Shown piece after piece: positions 8,843 to 17,647 of a stretch of 61,067 bases of DNA (its first letter is position 1; each line of letters opens with the position of its first letter). Position numbers and translations under genes: made by a program. The notes below the pieces were generated by a model, which was given only the letters and a program-made list of their open reading frames with translations, did no database searches and had not been told where the DNA came from. Source of the stretch: Sedimentitalea xiamensis (GTDB taxonomy: Bacteria > Pseudomonadota > Alphaproteobacteria > Rhodobacterales > Rhodobacteraceae); assembly GCF_030164465.1 (NCBI RefSeq), contig NZ_JASNJE010000027.1, positions 1 through 61,067 of the forward strand. The letters run 5' to 3'.

Positions 8843-10501
8843 TCAGGCGATGGAGGCGGCGCGGCCCGCGGCGCGGCCGGAAAAGATGCAGCCGCCCAGG
8901 AAGGTGCCTTCCAGGGCGTTGTAACCGTGATAGCCGCCGCCGCCGAACCCGGCGGCTTCTCCGGCGGCGAAGAGACCGGGGATCGGGCTGCCGTCGGCGC
9001 CGATCATCTGGCTGTCGAGATTGGTCTGCAGCCCGCCCAGCGTCTTGCGGGTGAGAATGTTCAGCCGGACCGCGATCAGCGGGCCGTTGGCCGGGTCGAG
9101 GAACCGGTGCGGCTTCGCGGTGCGGAGCAGCCGGTCGCCGCGGTAGTTCCGGGCGGCGTGGATCGCCATCAGCTGCGCATCCTTGGTGAAGGGATTGTCG
9201 ACCTGCCCGTCGCGGGTCCGGATCAGGGTGGCGAGGTCGGTTTCGTCGATCAGGTCGCTGCCGGTGAGCCGGTTCATGCCCCGCACCAGGCCGGACAGGC
9301 TGTCGGCGACGACGAAATCCTCGCCATGCCGCTTGAAGGCTTCGACCGGGGCGGGGGCGCCCTTGCCGGACAGCAGGCGACTTCTGATCACCTCCAGCCA
9401 GCGGCCGGAGGTGAGATCCGGGTTCTGTTCGGAACCGGACAAGGCGAATTCCTTTTCGATGATCTTCTGGGTGAGCACGAACCAGCTGTAGTCATGGCCG
9501 GTCTTCAGGATCTCGCGCAGGGTCGTCAGGGTGTCGAATCCCGGCAGGCAGGGTGGCGGCAGCCGGTGGCCGCGGGCGCTGAGCCACAGCGACGACGGGC
9601 CGGGCAGGATGCGGATGCCGTGGTTCGGCCAGATCGGACTCCAGTTCCGCACCCCTTCGGTGTAGTGCCACATGCGGTCGCCGTTGATCACCTGCCCGCC
9701 GGCCTGCTGGCTGATGCCGATCATGCGCCCGTCCACATGCGCGGGCACCCCCGCCACCATGCGGGCCGGCGCGCGGCCGAGCCGGTCCACCGGCCAGGCC
9801 TGCCGGACCAGGTCGAGATTGCCGCCGATGCCGCCGGAGCTGACCAGGACGGCGGCGGCGCGGCATTCGAAATCCCCGGTCACGTCGCGGCTGGTGCTGC
9901 CGCCCCGTTCCGTCGGGTCCGGCGCGAGGATTTCACCGGCGGCGCCTTTCGCGGCGCCGTTTTCCATCAGGATGCGGCTGACCCGATGGCGGAACCGCAT
10001 CCGGATCAGCCCGGACTCCGCGTGGGCGCGCACCCGGCGTTCGAAGGGCGCCATCGCGCCGGGGCCGGTGCCCCAGGTGATGTGGAAGCGGGGGACCGAA
10101 TTGCCGTGCCCGGCGGCGAAGGCGCCGCCGCGTTCCGCCCAGCCGACGACGGGAAACCAGCGCATGCCCATGGCGTGCAGCCAGGGGCGCATCTCGCCGG
10201 CGGCGAAGTCGAGATAGGCCTCGGCCCATTTGCGGGGCCAGGCGTCTTCGGGGCGGTCGAACTGCGCGCTGCCCATCCAGTCTGCGGCGGCCAGATCGCG
10301 GCTGTCCCTTATGCCCATGCGGCGCTGTTCCGGGGTGTCGACCATGAACAGGCCGCCCAGCGACCAGAAGGCCTGGCCGCCGAGGAAATGTTCCGGTTCC
10401 TGATCCAGAAGCAGCACCGATTTTCCGCGATCGCCGAGTTCCGCGGCGGCGGCCAGCCCGGCCAGTCCGCCGCCGACAATGATCACATCCGCGGTGTCCA
10501 T
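8843..10501 (-). CDS. FAD-binding dehydrogenase (KstD/fumarate-reductase-like flavoprotein)
   Basis: A 552-residue flavoprotein. The N-terminal Rossmann motif GGGLAGLAAAAELG is at about residues 9-22. The C-terminal FAD motif (GEAAGFGGGGYHG, then a G-T-F-L-G-G segment) is typical of COG3573-type predicted oxidoreductases related to 3-ketosteroid dehydrogenases. Start 10501 is preceded by an AGAAGGGA ribosome-binding site; longer upstream frames lack one. It is last in a minus-strand run of SLC13 permease, amidotransferase and dehydrogenase, which may indicate uptake and oxidation of one compound. The substrate is unknown. Confidence 0.82.
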   Translation of the reverse strand: MDTADVIIVGGGLAGLAAAAELGDRGKSVLLLDQEPEHFLGGQAFWSLGGLFMVDTPEQRRMGIRDSRDLAAADWMGSAQFDRPEDAWPRKWAEAYLDFAAGEMRPWLHAMGMRWFPVVGWAERGGAFAAGHGNSVPRFHITWGTGPGAMAPFERRVRAHAESGLIRMRFRHRVSRILMENGAAKGAAGEILAPDPTERGGSTSRDVTGDFECRAAAVLVSSGGIGGNLDLVRQAWPVDRLGRAPARMVAGVPAHVDGRMIGISQQAGGQVINGDRMWHYTEGVRNWSPIWPNHGIRILPGPSSLWLSARGHRLPPPCLPGFDTLTTLREILKTGHDYSWFVLTQKIIEKEFALSGSEQNPDLTSGRWLEVIRSRLLSGKGAPAPVEAFKRHGEDFVVADSLSGLVRGMNRLTGSDLIDETDLATLIRTRDGQVDNPFTKDAQLMAIHAARNYRGDRLLRTAKPHRFLDPANGPLIAVRLNILTRKTLGGLQTNLDSQMIGADGSPIPGLFAAGEAAGFGGGGYHGYNALEGTFLGGCIFSGRAAGRAASIA

Positions 10502-10583
10502 CGGTTGTTCCCTTCTCCCGTCGCGCCAGCCTAGGCGAGGAGCGGGGACGCGGGCAATGGCGAAGGCGGCGCGGGCCGGCGGT

Positions 10584-11318
10584 TCATCCGTAGCGGGCGG
10601 CGAAACGGCGCAGGATCTCGCCGGGCACCGTGACCGAGGACGCATGGCAGACGGCGATCAGGGCGTCCGCCTCGTCGGGCGGGAAATAGCCGTGATCGCG
10701 ATAGATCCGGATTCGGCGTTCGAAATCGTGGGCATCGGCTTCGGGATGGAACTGGGTCGCATAGACGTTGCGGCCGAACCGGACCATCTGAAACGGGCAA
10801 GGTTCGGAGCGCACCAGATGCACGCAGCCCGGCGGCAGCGCCTGCACCGCTTCCTTGTGGCCGACGAAACTCTGGAAGGCAGCAGGCAGGCCGGCGGTCA
10901 GCGGGTCGTTTGCCGCCTCCTCGGTCAGCGTGCAGTCCGACGGACCGACCGGTTCGCCGAAACGCGCCTTGCTGACCTCGCCGCCCAGGTGATGGGCGAG
11001 AATGCCGAGCCCGTAGCAGCAGCCCATGAAGGGATGATCCCGGTCGGTGATCTGCGGCATCAGCCCCATGATCTGCGTTTCGATCCGGATGTCCATGGCG
11101 GTCTTCCGGTCGGGTGGGTCGCTGACGCAGCCGGGGCCGCCGCCGACGATCACGCCGGCATAGTCCGTCACGTCCAGCCCTGCCGGCAGGTCCTCGCAAT
11201 CGAGACGAATGCGGCGGGCGCGCCCGGCCGGCAGGGCGCATTTGCGCAGGATCGCGGCGAATTCGTCATCCGCCGCATCGGTTTCCGGGCGTAGTTGCAG
11301 GATCAGGAAGGGTTTCAT
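10584..11318 (-). CDS. class I glutamine amidotransferase-like protein (GuaA N-domain type)
   Basis: A 244-residue stand-alone class I GATase domain. The nucleophile elbow reads GCCYG with Cys101 in the catalytic position. The remaining triad is H191 and E193 in QFHPEAD. The oxyanion strand is IVGGGPG at about 57-63. Such free-standing domains resemble the amidotransferase half of GMP synthase, but no synthetase partner is adjacent, so it may act as a gamma-glutamyl hydrolase. It starts 15 bases downstream of the SLC13 permease stop, implying an operon with that gene and the dehydrogenase. Confidence 0.8.
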   Translation of the reverse strand: MKPFLILQLRPETDAADDEFAAILRKCALPAGRARRIRLDCEDLPAGLDVTDYAGVIVGGGPGCVSDPPDRKTAMDIRIETQIMGLMPQITDRDHPFMGCCYGLGILAHHLGGEVSKARFGEPVGPSDCTLTEEAANDPLTAGLPAAFQSFVGHKEAVQALPPGCVHLVRSEPCPFQMVRFGRNVYATQFHPEADAHDFERRIRIYRDHGYFPPDEADALIAVCHASSVTVPGEILRRFAARYG

Positions 11319-11333
11319 TGCGCGCGCCTGCGG

Positions 11334-13106
11334 TCAGAGGGGCCAGAAGAGGAGAATGGCGGGGATCGACACCGCGATGACGATGATTTCCAGCGGAAGC
11401 CCCATGCGCCAGTAGTCGCCGAACTGGTAGCCGCCGGGACCCAGGATCAGGGTGTTGTTCTTGTGCCCGATCGGCGTCAGGAACGCCGAGGAGGCGGCCA
11501 CGGCGACGGCCATCAGGAACGGGTCGGGCGACACGTTCAGGCTCTGCGCCATCTGGATGCCGACCGGGGCCGCGACGATGGTGGTGGCGGTGTTGTTCAG
11601 CACGTCCGACAGGGTCATCGTGACGACCATCAGCACCGTCAGGATGACCCAGGCCGGCATGCCTGCGGTCAGCCCGGTCAGCCCGTTGGCGATCAGTTGC
11701 GTGCCGCCAGAGGTTTCCAACGCCGCGCCGAGCGGGATCATCGAACCCAAGAGCACCACGACCGGCCATTCGATATGGTCGTAGATCTCGCTGACCGGCA
11801 GGATCCGGGTCAAGACATAGGCGACCACGACCAGTCCCAGCGCGATCGGCAGGTAGAGCAGCCCCAGGCTGGCGGCCAGGACGGCAGCCCCGAACAGTCC
11901 TATCGCCAGCCAGACCTTTTCGTTGGCGGTCACGCTCAGGCCGCGTGCCGCCAGCGGCAGGCATCCGAGCCATTCGGTCACATCGGCGCCGTGGTCGCGC
12001 GGGCAGAGCAGGAGCAGGATGTCGCCGGGCAGGACTTCGGTCTGGCGCATGTGCCTGGTGATGCGCTGGCCCTGGCGCGAGATGCCCATCAGGACCGTGC
12101 TCTTCCGCCAGGCCAGGCCGATGCCCTGCGCGGTCTTCCCGGCGATCCGGGCGGTTTCCGGAACCACGACCTCGACGACTTCCAGCCCTTCGCCGGCGGC
12201 GGTGATCATCTCCTGCCGCTTGGCATCGGAAAAGTCGAGCTTCAGCGCCGAGCGGAATTCGTCGAGCGCGTCGGGGCGGGCTTCCAGAACCAGCGTGTCG
12301 CCGGGCTTCAGCAGCGCATTCGCCGCCCGGCCGTAACGGCGCTTGCCGTCACGGATCAGGCCGATGATCGCCACATCGGTCTTTTCCGCGGCTTCGTCCA
12401 GTTCCGCGAGCCGCTTGCCGATATGGTCGGATTCTTCGGGGACGGTCAGTTCCGCGATGTATTGCGCGAGGTCGGAGGCGCCGGTCGTGTCGCCCGGCCG
12501 TTGCGGGATCAGCCGCCAGCCGATCAGCGCGACAAAGGCGAGACCGGCGATTGCGGCAATGCCGCCGACCGGAGCGAAGTCGAACATGTGGAACGGTTCG
12601 CCGAGCGATTCCTGCCGGATGGTCGCGATGATGATGTTGGGCGGCGTGCCGATCAGCGTGACCATGCCGCCGAGGATGGTGGCGAAGCCCAGCGGCATGA
12701 GCGACAGGCCCGGATTGCGCCCCGCCTTGCGCGCGGTCTGGATATCGACCGGCATCAGCAGCGCCAGCGCCGCGACGTTGTTCATGAAGGCGGACAGCAC
12801 CGCGCCTATGCCGCCCATCAGCGCGATATGGCTGCCCAGCGACCGGCTGCTGTCCACCAGCGTCCGGGTGATCAGGAACACCGCCCCCGATCGCACCAGA
12901 CCCGCTGAAACGATCAGGACCAGCGCTACCACGAGCGTCGCCGGGTGGCCGAACCCGGAGAAGGCGTCTTCGACCGGCACGACGCCGAGAACGACGCCCA
13001 GCATCAAGGCGGAGAACGCCACGAGATCATAGCGGAACCGGCCCCAGAGGAGCATTCCGAAGACGGCGGCGAAGAGCGCGAAGAGAATGATCTGGTCCTG
13101 GGTCAT
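11334..13106 (-). CDS. SLC13/DASS family permease with RCK (TrkA-C) domains (second copy)
   Basis: A 590-residue membrane permease with the same architecture as the one at 6963-8741. First half: N-N-V-A-A-L-A-L-L-M-P and GTPPNIII. Central soluble region with two TrkA-C-like modules at about 205-375. Second half: L-N-N-T-A-T and TPIGHKNN. The motifs differ enough from the first copy to suggest an old paralogue with another anion rather than a recent duplication. It heads a minus-strand operon with an amidotransferase and an FAD dehydrogenase, and is divergent from yebC across 130 bases. Confidence 0.85.
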   Translation of the reverse strand: MTQDQIILFALFAAVFGMLLWGRFRYDLVAFSALMLGVVLGVVPVEDAFSGFGHPATLVVALVLIVSAGLVRSGAVFLITRTLVDSSRSLGSHIALMGGIGAVLSAFMNNVAALALLMPVDIQTARKAGRNPGLSLMPLGFATILGGMVTLIGTPPNIIIATIRQESLGEPFHMFDFAPVGGIAAIAGLAFVALIGWRLIPQRPGDTTGASDLAQYIAELTVPEESDHIGKRLAELDEAAEKTDVAIIGLIRDGKRRYGRAANALLKPGDTLVLEARPDALDEFRSALKLDFSDAKRQEMITAAGEGLEVVEVVVPETARIAGKTAQGIGLAWRKSTVLMGISRQGQRITRHMRQTEVLPGDILLLLCPRDHGADVTEWLGCLPLAARGLSVTANEKVWLAIGLFGAAVLAASLGLLYLPIALGLVVVAYVLTRILPVSEIYDHIEWPVVVLLGSMIPLGAALETSGGTQLIANGLTGLTAGMPAWVILTVLMVVTMTLSDVLNNTATTIVAAPVGIQMAQSLNVSPDPFLMAVAVAASSAFLTPIGHKNNTLILGPGGYQFGDYWRMGLPLEIIVIAVSIPAILLFWPL

Positions 13107-13236
13107 TGCGACACCCTAGGGCGAGGCGGCGGCCTTGGCCAGATGCCGGAACTGCGGACAGACGGCTTGCTCTCGCACCGCTGTCTGCCCTATAGAGCCG
13201 CGCAGACCCGCGAACGTTTCACTGACGGAGAACAAC

Positions 13237-13977
13237 ATGGCCGGCCATTCAAAATGGGCAAACATCCAGCACCGCAAGGGACGGCAGGACGCCGCGCGGT
13301 CGAAGCTGTTTTCGAAGCTCAGCAAGGAAATCACGGTCGCGGCCAAGATGGGCGATCCGGACCCCGACAAGAACCCGCGCCTGCGCCTCGCGGTGAAGGA
13401 AGCGAAATCGCAATCCGTTCCCAAGGACGTGATCGACCGGGCGATCAAGAAATCCCAGGCCGGCGAGGGCGACGATTACGAGGAGATCCGCTATGAGGGC
13501 TACGGTCCCAACGGGGTTGCGGTGATCGTCGAGGCGATGACGGACAACCGCAACCGCACCGCGTCCAACGTGCGGTCGACCTTTACCAAGAACGGCGGCA
13601 ATCTCGGGGAAACCGGCAGCGTCGGGTTCATGTTCGACCGCAAGGGCGAGGTTTCCTATCCCGCCAGCGTGGGCGACGCCGACACGGTCATGATGGCGGC
13701 GATCGAGGCCGGGGCCGAGGATGTGGAAAGCTCCGAGGACGGGCATGTGATCTGGTGTGCGGACACCGATCTGAACGAGGTCGCGACCGCGCTGGAAGCC
13801 GAACTCGGCGAAAGCGAAAGCACCAAGCTGGTCTGGCGTCCGACGACGACCACGGAACTGGATCTCGAAGGAATGCAGAAGCTGATGAAGCTGATCGACG
13901 CGCTGGAAGACGACGACGACGTTCAGCGCGTCACCGCCAACTTCGAAGCCTCCGACGCGGTGATGGAACAGCTCTGA
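13237..13977 (+). CDS. yebC: YebC/PmpR (TACO1) family protein
   Basis: A 246-residue cytoplasmic protein of the universally conserved YebC/TACO1 family, described variously as a DNA-binding regulator and as a ribosome-associated factor relieving stalling. The N-terminal signature [18 protein letters not shown] is intact, followed by the F-S-K-L-S-K-E-I and N-P-R-L-R-L-A segments. ATG 13237 has an ACGGAG ribosome-binding site 6 bases upstream. The stop codon directly abuts the converging small gene at 13978, leaving no room for a separate terminator. In many alphaproteobacteria yebC lies near ruvC; that is not seen here. Confidence 0.93.
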   Translation: MAGHSKWANIQHRKGRQDAARSKLFSKLSKEITVAAKMGDPDPDKNPRLRLAVKEAKSQSVPKDVIDRAIKKSQAGEGDDYEEIRYEGYGPNGVAVIVEAMTDNRNRTASNVRSTFTKNGGNLGETGSVGFMFDRKGEVSYPASVGDADTVMMAAIEAGAEDVESSEDGHVIWCADTDLNEVATALEAELGESESTKLVWRPTTTTELDLEGMQKLMKLIDALEDDDDVQRVTANFEASDAVMEQL

Positions 13978-14241
13978 TCAGCCGCTGACATAGGGCGCGG
14001 GGGCCTTCGCGTCGGGCCTGAAGAACACTTTTTGATTGTGCAGCCGGCCCAGGAGACGGTGGATATCCGCAAGCGTTTCGTCCAGCGCGGCCAGCCTCTC
14101 GGAGGTTTCGGCCGATGGCGCGGTATCCGCGAGCAGGCCGAGGCGGATCATCGACAGATCCTTCTTGCGGCTCTGCAGCGCGGTTTCGATCAGTTCGATG
14201 TCACGGACGTTCAATTCGAACCGGGTGTTGAACTTGGGCAT
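13978..14241 (-). CDS. small conserved-looking hypothetical protein (87 aa)
   Basis: An 87-residue, probably all-helical protein with no signal peptide or membrane segment. It starts M-P-K-F-N-T-R-F-E-L-N-V-R-D-I-E-L-I-E-T-A-L, then a charged helix with RKK, and ends near V-S-G. GC-rich third positions and a GGAGC stretch upstream of the start support real coding. Its stop abuts yebC head-on. I do not recognise the family. Its upstream gene, transcribed in the same direction, is a nitroreductase 75 bases away, so it may share that transcript. Confidence 0.6.
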   Translation of the reverse strand: MPKFNTRFELNVRDIELIETALQSRKKDLSMIRLGLLADTAPSAETSERLAALDETLADIHRLLGRLHNQKVFFRPDAKAPAPYVSG

Positions 14242-14316
14242 GCTCGGGGCTCCTGGCGATGTGTCGGTAATATTGTTGCACGAAACGCCGGTCTCCGGGA
14301 CATTTTTTTACGACCG

Positions 14317-15006
14317 TCAGAAAAAAGATGAAATCCGATCCAGCGGTTTCTTGATCTTCGCGACGCGGGGGATGGTCGCATCGGCGGCCGGATGACCGGC
14401 GGCGATGATCATCGTCGGTTTTTCCGACGCGGGGCGACCAAGGGCGGCATTCAGGAATTTCATCGGGTTCGGCGTGTGCGTCAGGGCGCACAGGCCGGCG
14501 TGGTGCAGGGCCGCGAGCAGGAAGCCGGTGGCGATTCCGACGCTTTCCGGCACGTAGTAGTTCTTGTAGCGCGTGCCGTCCTCGAATTCGCCCCAGCGCT
14601 GGGCGAAGACCACGATCAGCCAGGGCGCGATGGTCAGGTGCGGCTTGTGGGCGTCGGTGCCGATCGGTTCGAGCGCCTTGATCCATTCGTCGCCCGCGCC
14701 CCCGGCGTAGAACCGGCGTTCCTCTTCCTCGGCCTCGTCGCGGATGCGCTGTTTCAGCGCCGGGTCGGCGATGGCCGCGAAATGCCATGGCTGGTGGTTC
14801 GCCCCGGACGGCGCGGTGCCCGCCGTGCGGATGCAGCTTTCGATGACCTCCCTGCCGACGGGCCGGTCGGAATAGTCCCGCACCGAATGACGCTTGCGCA
14901 TCCGGTCGAGAAACCCGGCGGCCGCGCGGGCCATTTCGGCATCCGTCATGTCCGCGCGGTCGGGCAGGGGAATGGCGTCGTAGGTCAGGGTTTCCTTGGC
15001 GAACAT
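14317..15006 (-). CDS. nitroreductase family protein
   Basis: A 229-residue FMN-dependent oxidoreductase. The FMN-binding signature R-x-S-V-R-D-Y is at about residues 38-45 and P-S-G-A-N-x-Q-P-W at about 65-73. The G-I-A-T-G-F-L-L-A-A-L segment in the second half is also typical. The start at 15006 has a TTGGAG ribosome-binding site; frames extending further upstream do not look coding. Substrate and electron acceptor are unknown. The gene follows argP in the same direction, 56 bases downstream. Confidence 0.88.
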   Translation of the reverse strand: MFAKETLTYDAIPLPDRADMTDAEMARAAAGFLDRMRKRHSVRDYSDRPVGREVIESCIRTAGTAPSGANHQPWHFAAIADPALKQRIRDEAEEEERRFYAGGAGDEWIKALEPIGTDAHKPHLTIAPWLIVVFAQRWGEFEDGTRYKNYYVPESVGIATGFLLAALHHAGLCALTHTPNPMKFLNAALGRPASEKPTMIIAAGHPAADATIPRVAKIKKPLDRISSFF

Positions 15007-15062
15007 GGTCGGCTCCAACTGGTTTCGGGCCGTTATCGCCGTGGCCGGGGCGTGACGCAACC

Positions 15063-15947
15063 TCAACCTGTCCGCAGGATGTTCCGCGCGTTCTTGCGCA
15101 CCATGCGGGTGAGCGGCGCGAGCGACGGGGCCATGATGCGGTTGACCTGCCAGGTCAGCGCCACGTCGAGCGGCGTGTCGGGGATCAGCGTCACCAGCCT
15201 GCCCGCCCGCAGATGCCCTTCGACCAGCGACTGCGGGTTCAGCCCCCACCCCAACCCGGACAGAGCGGCGTCCACGAACGCATGGGTCGAGGGCAGGAAA
15301 TGGGTGGGAGGCGAGATGCGCAGGCCAAGCGTTTCGGCGATCCAGGTCCGTTGCAGCATGTCCTTGGCATTGAAGGTCAGGCAGGGTGCGCGGGCAAGGC
15401 TGTCGGCGGTGATCCCCGCGCCGAACCAGCGCGCGACAAAGGCGGGGCTGGCGGTCGCGATGTATCGCAGGCGTCCCAGCCCGACCGCGTCGCATCCGGT
15501 GACGGGCGCGGCCTGCGACGTGATCGCGGCGCTGACCTCGCCGCGTTTCAGCCAGTCGACGCTGTGGTCCTGATCGTCGATCACGAGGTCGAACAGGACG
15601 TCCGGCACCCGCGACAGCGCGCCGACGAACCAGGTGGCCAGGCTGTCCGCGTTCACGGCGACGCGCAGGGTCACCGGACCCTCGGGCCGGTCCAGCGACA
15701 GGTCGCGGCTGACCAGCGCCTCGAGCATCGACACGTCTTCGGCATGCTTGGCCAGCCGGATCCCGGCCGCGGTGCCGGAGCAGGGCGCGCCGCGCAGCAC
15801 CAGGGCCGCGCCGACGCGATCTTCCAGCGCCTTGATGCGCTGGGAGATCGCCGAGGGCGTGACCGACAGATCCGCCGCCGCCGCCTCGAAGCTGCCACGG
15901 CGCAGAACGGCGGCCAGGGCGGCCAGATGGTGCGGGTCGAACTTCAT
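15063..15947 (-). CDS. argP: LysR-type regulator ArgP/IciA
   Basis: A 294-residue LysR-family activator. The N-terminal helix-turn-helix (about 5-60) includes F-E-A-A-A-A-D-L-S-V-T-P-S-A-I-S-Q-R, with the ArgP-like S-F-E-A-A-A wording, followed by an effector domain. ArgP/LysG proteins sense basic amino acids and activate the exporter gene beside them. Here lysE/argO is divergently transcribed 88 bases away and a T-N11-A dyad sits between the two starts, which strongly supports the assignment. The ligand (lysine or arginine) is inferred. Confidence 0.9.
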   Translation of the reverse strand: MKFDPHHLAALAAVLRRGSFEAAAADLSVTPSAISQRIKALEDRVGAALVLRGAPCSGTAAGIRLAKHAEDVSMLEALVSRDLSLDRPEGPVTLRVAVNADSLATWFVGALSRVPDVLFDLVIDDQDHSVDWLKRGEVSAAITSQAAPVTGCDAVGLGRLRYIATASPAFVARWFGAGITADSLARAPCLTFNAKDMLQRTWIAETLGLRISPPTHFLPSTHAFVDAALSGLGWGLNPQSLVEGHLRAGRLVTLIPDTPLDVALTWQVNRIMAPSLAPLTRMVRKNARNILRTG

Positions 15948-15966
15948 TAGAGTTTCTTAATCAGGG

Positions 15967-15987
15967 TATTCGGATTTAATTTGAATA
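15967..15987. promoter_or_regulatory. LysR-type operator between argP and lysE
   Basis: A 21-base dyad, TATTC-N11-GAATA, with perfect 5-base arms and the T-N11-A spacing of LysR-family recognition sites. The centre is AT-rich in otherwise GC-rich DNA. It is 20 bases upstream of the argP start and 49 bases upstream of the lysE start, as expected for autoregulation plus activation. Confidence 0.7.
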
Positions 15988-16035
15988 ATCCCCGCCCGGC
16001 TTCTAGTCAAACCCGGACCCGACAACGGACAACAG

Positions 16036-16635
16036 ATGACCAGTTCTTTCCTGCCCGGCTTCTTTCTGGGCCTGAGCCTTATTCTGGCGATCGGCGCGCA
16101 GAATGCCTTTGTGCTGCGGCAGGGTCTGCGGCGCGAACACGTGTTCTGGGTCTCTCTGACCTGCGCCCTGTCCGATGCGGTCCTGATCGGCGCGGGAGTT
16201 GCGGGGTTTGGCGCGCTGGCGGCACGACAGCCGGGGTTCGAACTGGCGATGCGCTTTGGCGGCGCCGCGTTCCTTTTTGGCTACGGCCTGCTGAGCTTTC
16301 GCCGGGCCTGGCGCGGCGGCAGCGCATTGCAGGCGGCCGCGACCGCCGGGTCCAGGCTGTCTACGGCGCTGCTGACGGTGCTCGCCTTCACCTGGCTGAA
16401 CCCGCATGTCTACCTGGACACGGTGGTCCTGATCGGTTCGGTTTCGGCGCAATACGACGATCGGTTGGGCTTCGCCTTGGGGGCGATGACCGCCAGCTTC
16501 GTCTTTTTCTTCGGCCTCGGTTACGGCGCGCGCCTGCTTGCACCGCTTTTCGCGCGCCCGCGCGCCTGGCAGATCCTGGATGCGCTGATCGGAGCCGTCA
16601 TGTGGATGATCGCCGTCAAACTTGTTATCATGTGA
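16036..16635 (+). CDS. LysE/ArgO family basic amino acid exporter
   Basis: A 199-residue inner-membrane protein with about six hydrophobic segments. The family signature G-A-Q-N-A-F-V-L-R-Q-G-L is at about residues 20-32, and the A-F-T-W-L-N-P-H-V-Y-L-D segment in the middle is diagnostic of LysE/ArgO. Length matches ArgO. It is divergent from argP and probably ArgP-activated, exporting excess lysine or arginine. Two short dyads follow the stop codon. Confidence 0.92.
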   Translation: MTSSFLPGFFLGLSLILAIGAQNAFVLRQGLRREHVFWVSLTCALSDAVLIGAGVAGFGALAARQPGFELAMRFGGAAFLFGYGLLSFRRAWRGGSALQAAATAGSRLSTALLTVLAFTWLNPHVYLDTVVLIGSVSAQYDDRLGFALGAMTASFVFFFGLGYGARLLAPLFARPRAWQILDALIGAVMWMIAVKLVIM

Positions 16636-16636
16636 A

Positions 16637-16672
16637 GGGTTGAACCCGCGCCGGATTGGGTGTTCAACACCC
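16637..16672. repeat. two adjacent small dyads between lysE and the EamA gene
   Basis: GGGTT-G-AACCC (16637-16647) and GGGTGT-TCA-ACACCC (16658-16672) occur in tandem immediately after the lysE stop. The second covers a possible GTG start (16660) of the next gene. There is no U-tract. They could terminate or attenuate transcription, or be chance. Confidence 0.35.
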
Positions 16673-16674
16673 GC

Positions 16675-17580
16675 ATGGAGAGCGCACGCACTGCCCGCCC
16701 GATGGTCGGGATATTCTGGATGCTGGTCACGGGCGTGTGTTTCGTCGCGGTGACGGCGATCGTCAAATACCTGGGGCCGCGGATTCCGCCGGCGGAGCAG
16801 GCGTTCCTGCGCTATGCCCTTGGACTGGTGTTCCTGATCCCGATGCTGCGTCCGATGCTGCGCACCCGGATTTCCGGGCGGCTCCTGGCGCTGTTCGGCG
16901 CACGCGGCGTGCTGCACGCGATCGGGGTGATGCTGTGGTTCTTTGCCATGACGCGCATTCCGCTGGCCGAGGTGACGGCGATCAACTACCTGGCGCCGGT
17001 CTACGTGACCCTGGGGGCGGCCATCTTCCTTGGCGAAAGGCTGGCATTGCGGCGGATTCTCGCGGTTGTCGTGGCGCTGATCGGGGCGGCCATCATCCTG
17101 CGGCCCGGATTTCGCGAGATTCTGCCCGGACATCTTGCGATGCTGCTCGCGGCGGTGGTTTTCGGCGGTTCCTACCTGCTGGCCAAGGTGACGGCGGACC
17201 GGGTGAACGCCGCGGTGGTGGTCGGGATGCTGTCGATCTGGGTGACACTGGCGCTCGCGCCCTTCGCCGCCGCGGTCTGGGTGACGCCGACGCTGGCGGA
17301 ACTGGGCATCCTGTTCGGCGTCGCCTGTTTCGCCACTGCGGGGCATTACACGATGACGCTCGCCTTTGCGGCGGCGCCGGTTGCCGTGACCCAGCCGGTC
17401 ACATTCCTGCAACTGGTCTGGGCGACCGCGCTGGGCGCGCTGGTGTTCGCCGAGCCGGTGGATATCTGGGTGGTGCTGGGCGGCGGGCTGATCCTTGCCT
17501 CCGTGACCTTCATCACCTGGCGCGAGGCGATGCTGAACCGCGGCCCGATCACGCCGCCGACCCCGGCAACCAAGGTATGA
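16675..17580 (+). CDS. EamA (DMT) family transporter
   Basis: About 301 residues with ten hydrophobic helices in two EamA repeats, most like the RhaT/SAM-transporter-type permeases of Rhodobacteraceae. The first repeat ends in I-F-L-G-E-R and the second contains T-Q-P-V-T-F-L-Q-L-V-W. Two starts are possible: ATG 16675, used here, and GTG 16660, which lies inside a hairpin; neither has a strong ribosome-binding site. It follows lysE by about 40 bases, so it may be partly co-transcribed. Substrate unknown. Confidence 0.83.
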   Translation: MESARTARPMVGIFWMLVTGVCFVAVTAIVKYLGPRIPPAEQAFLRYALGLVFLIPMLRPMLRTRISGRLLALFGARGVLHAIGVMLWFFAMTRIPLAEVTAINYLAPVYVTLGAAIFLGERLALRRILAVVVALIGAAIILRPGFREILPGHLAMLLAAVVFGGSYLLAKVTADRVNAAVVVGMLSIWVTLALAPFAAAVWVTPTLAELGILFGVACFATAGHYTMTLAFAAAPVAVTQPVTFLQLVWATALGALVFAEPVDIWVVLGGGLILASVTFITWREAMLNRGPITPPTPATKV

Positions 17581-17647
17581 GGGAGCGCTTGCGCCCTTTG
17601 CCCGGTCGCGCCTAGTCTGACGGCGCAGCAACAAAAAGGGCGAACGG

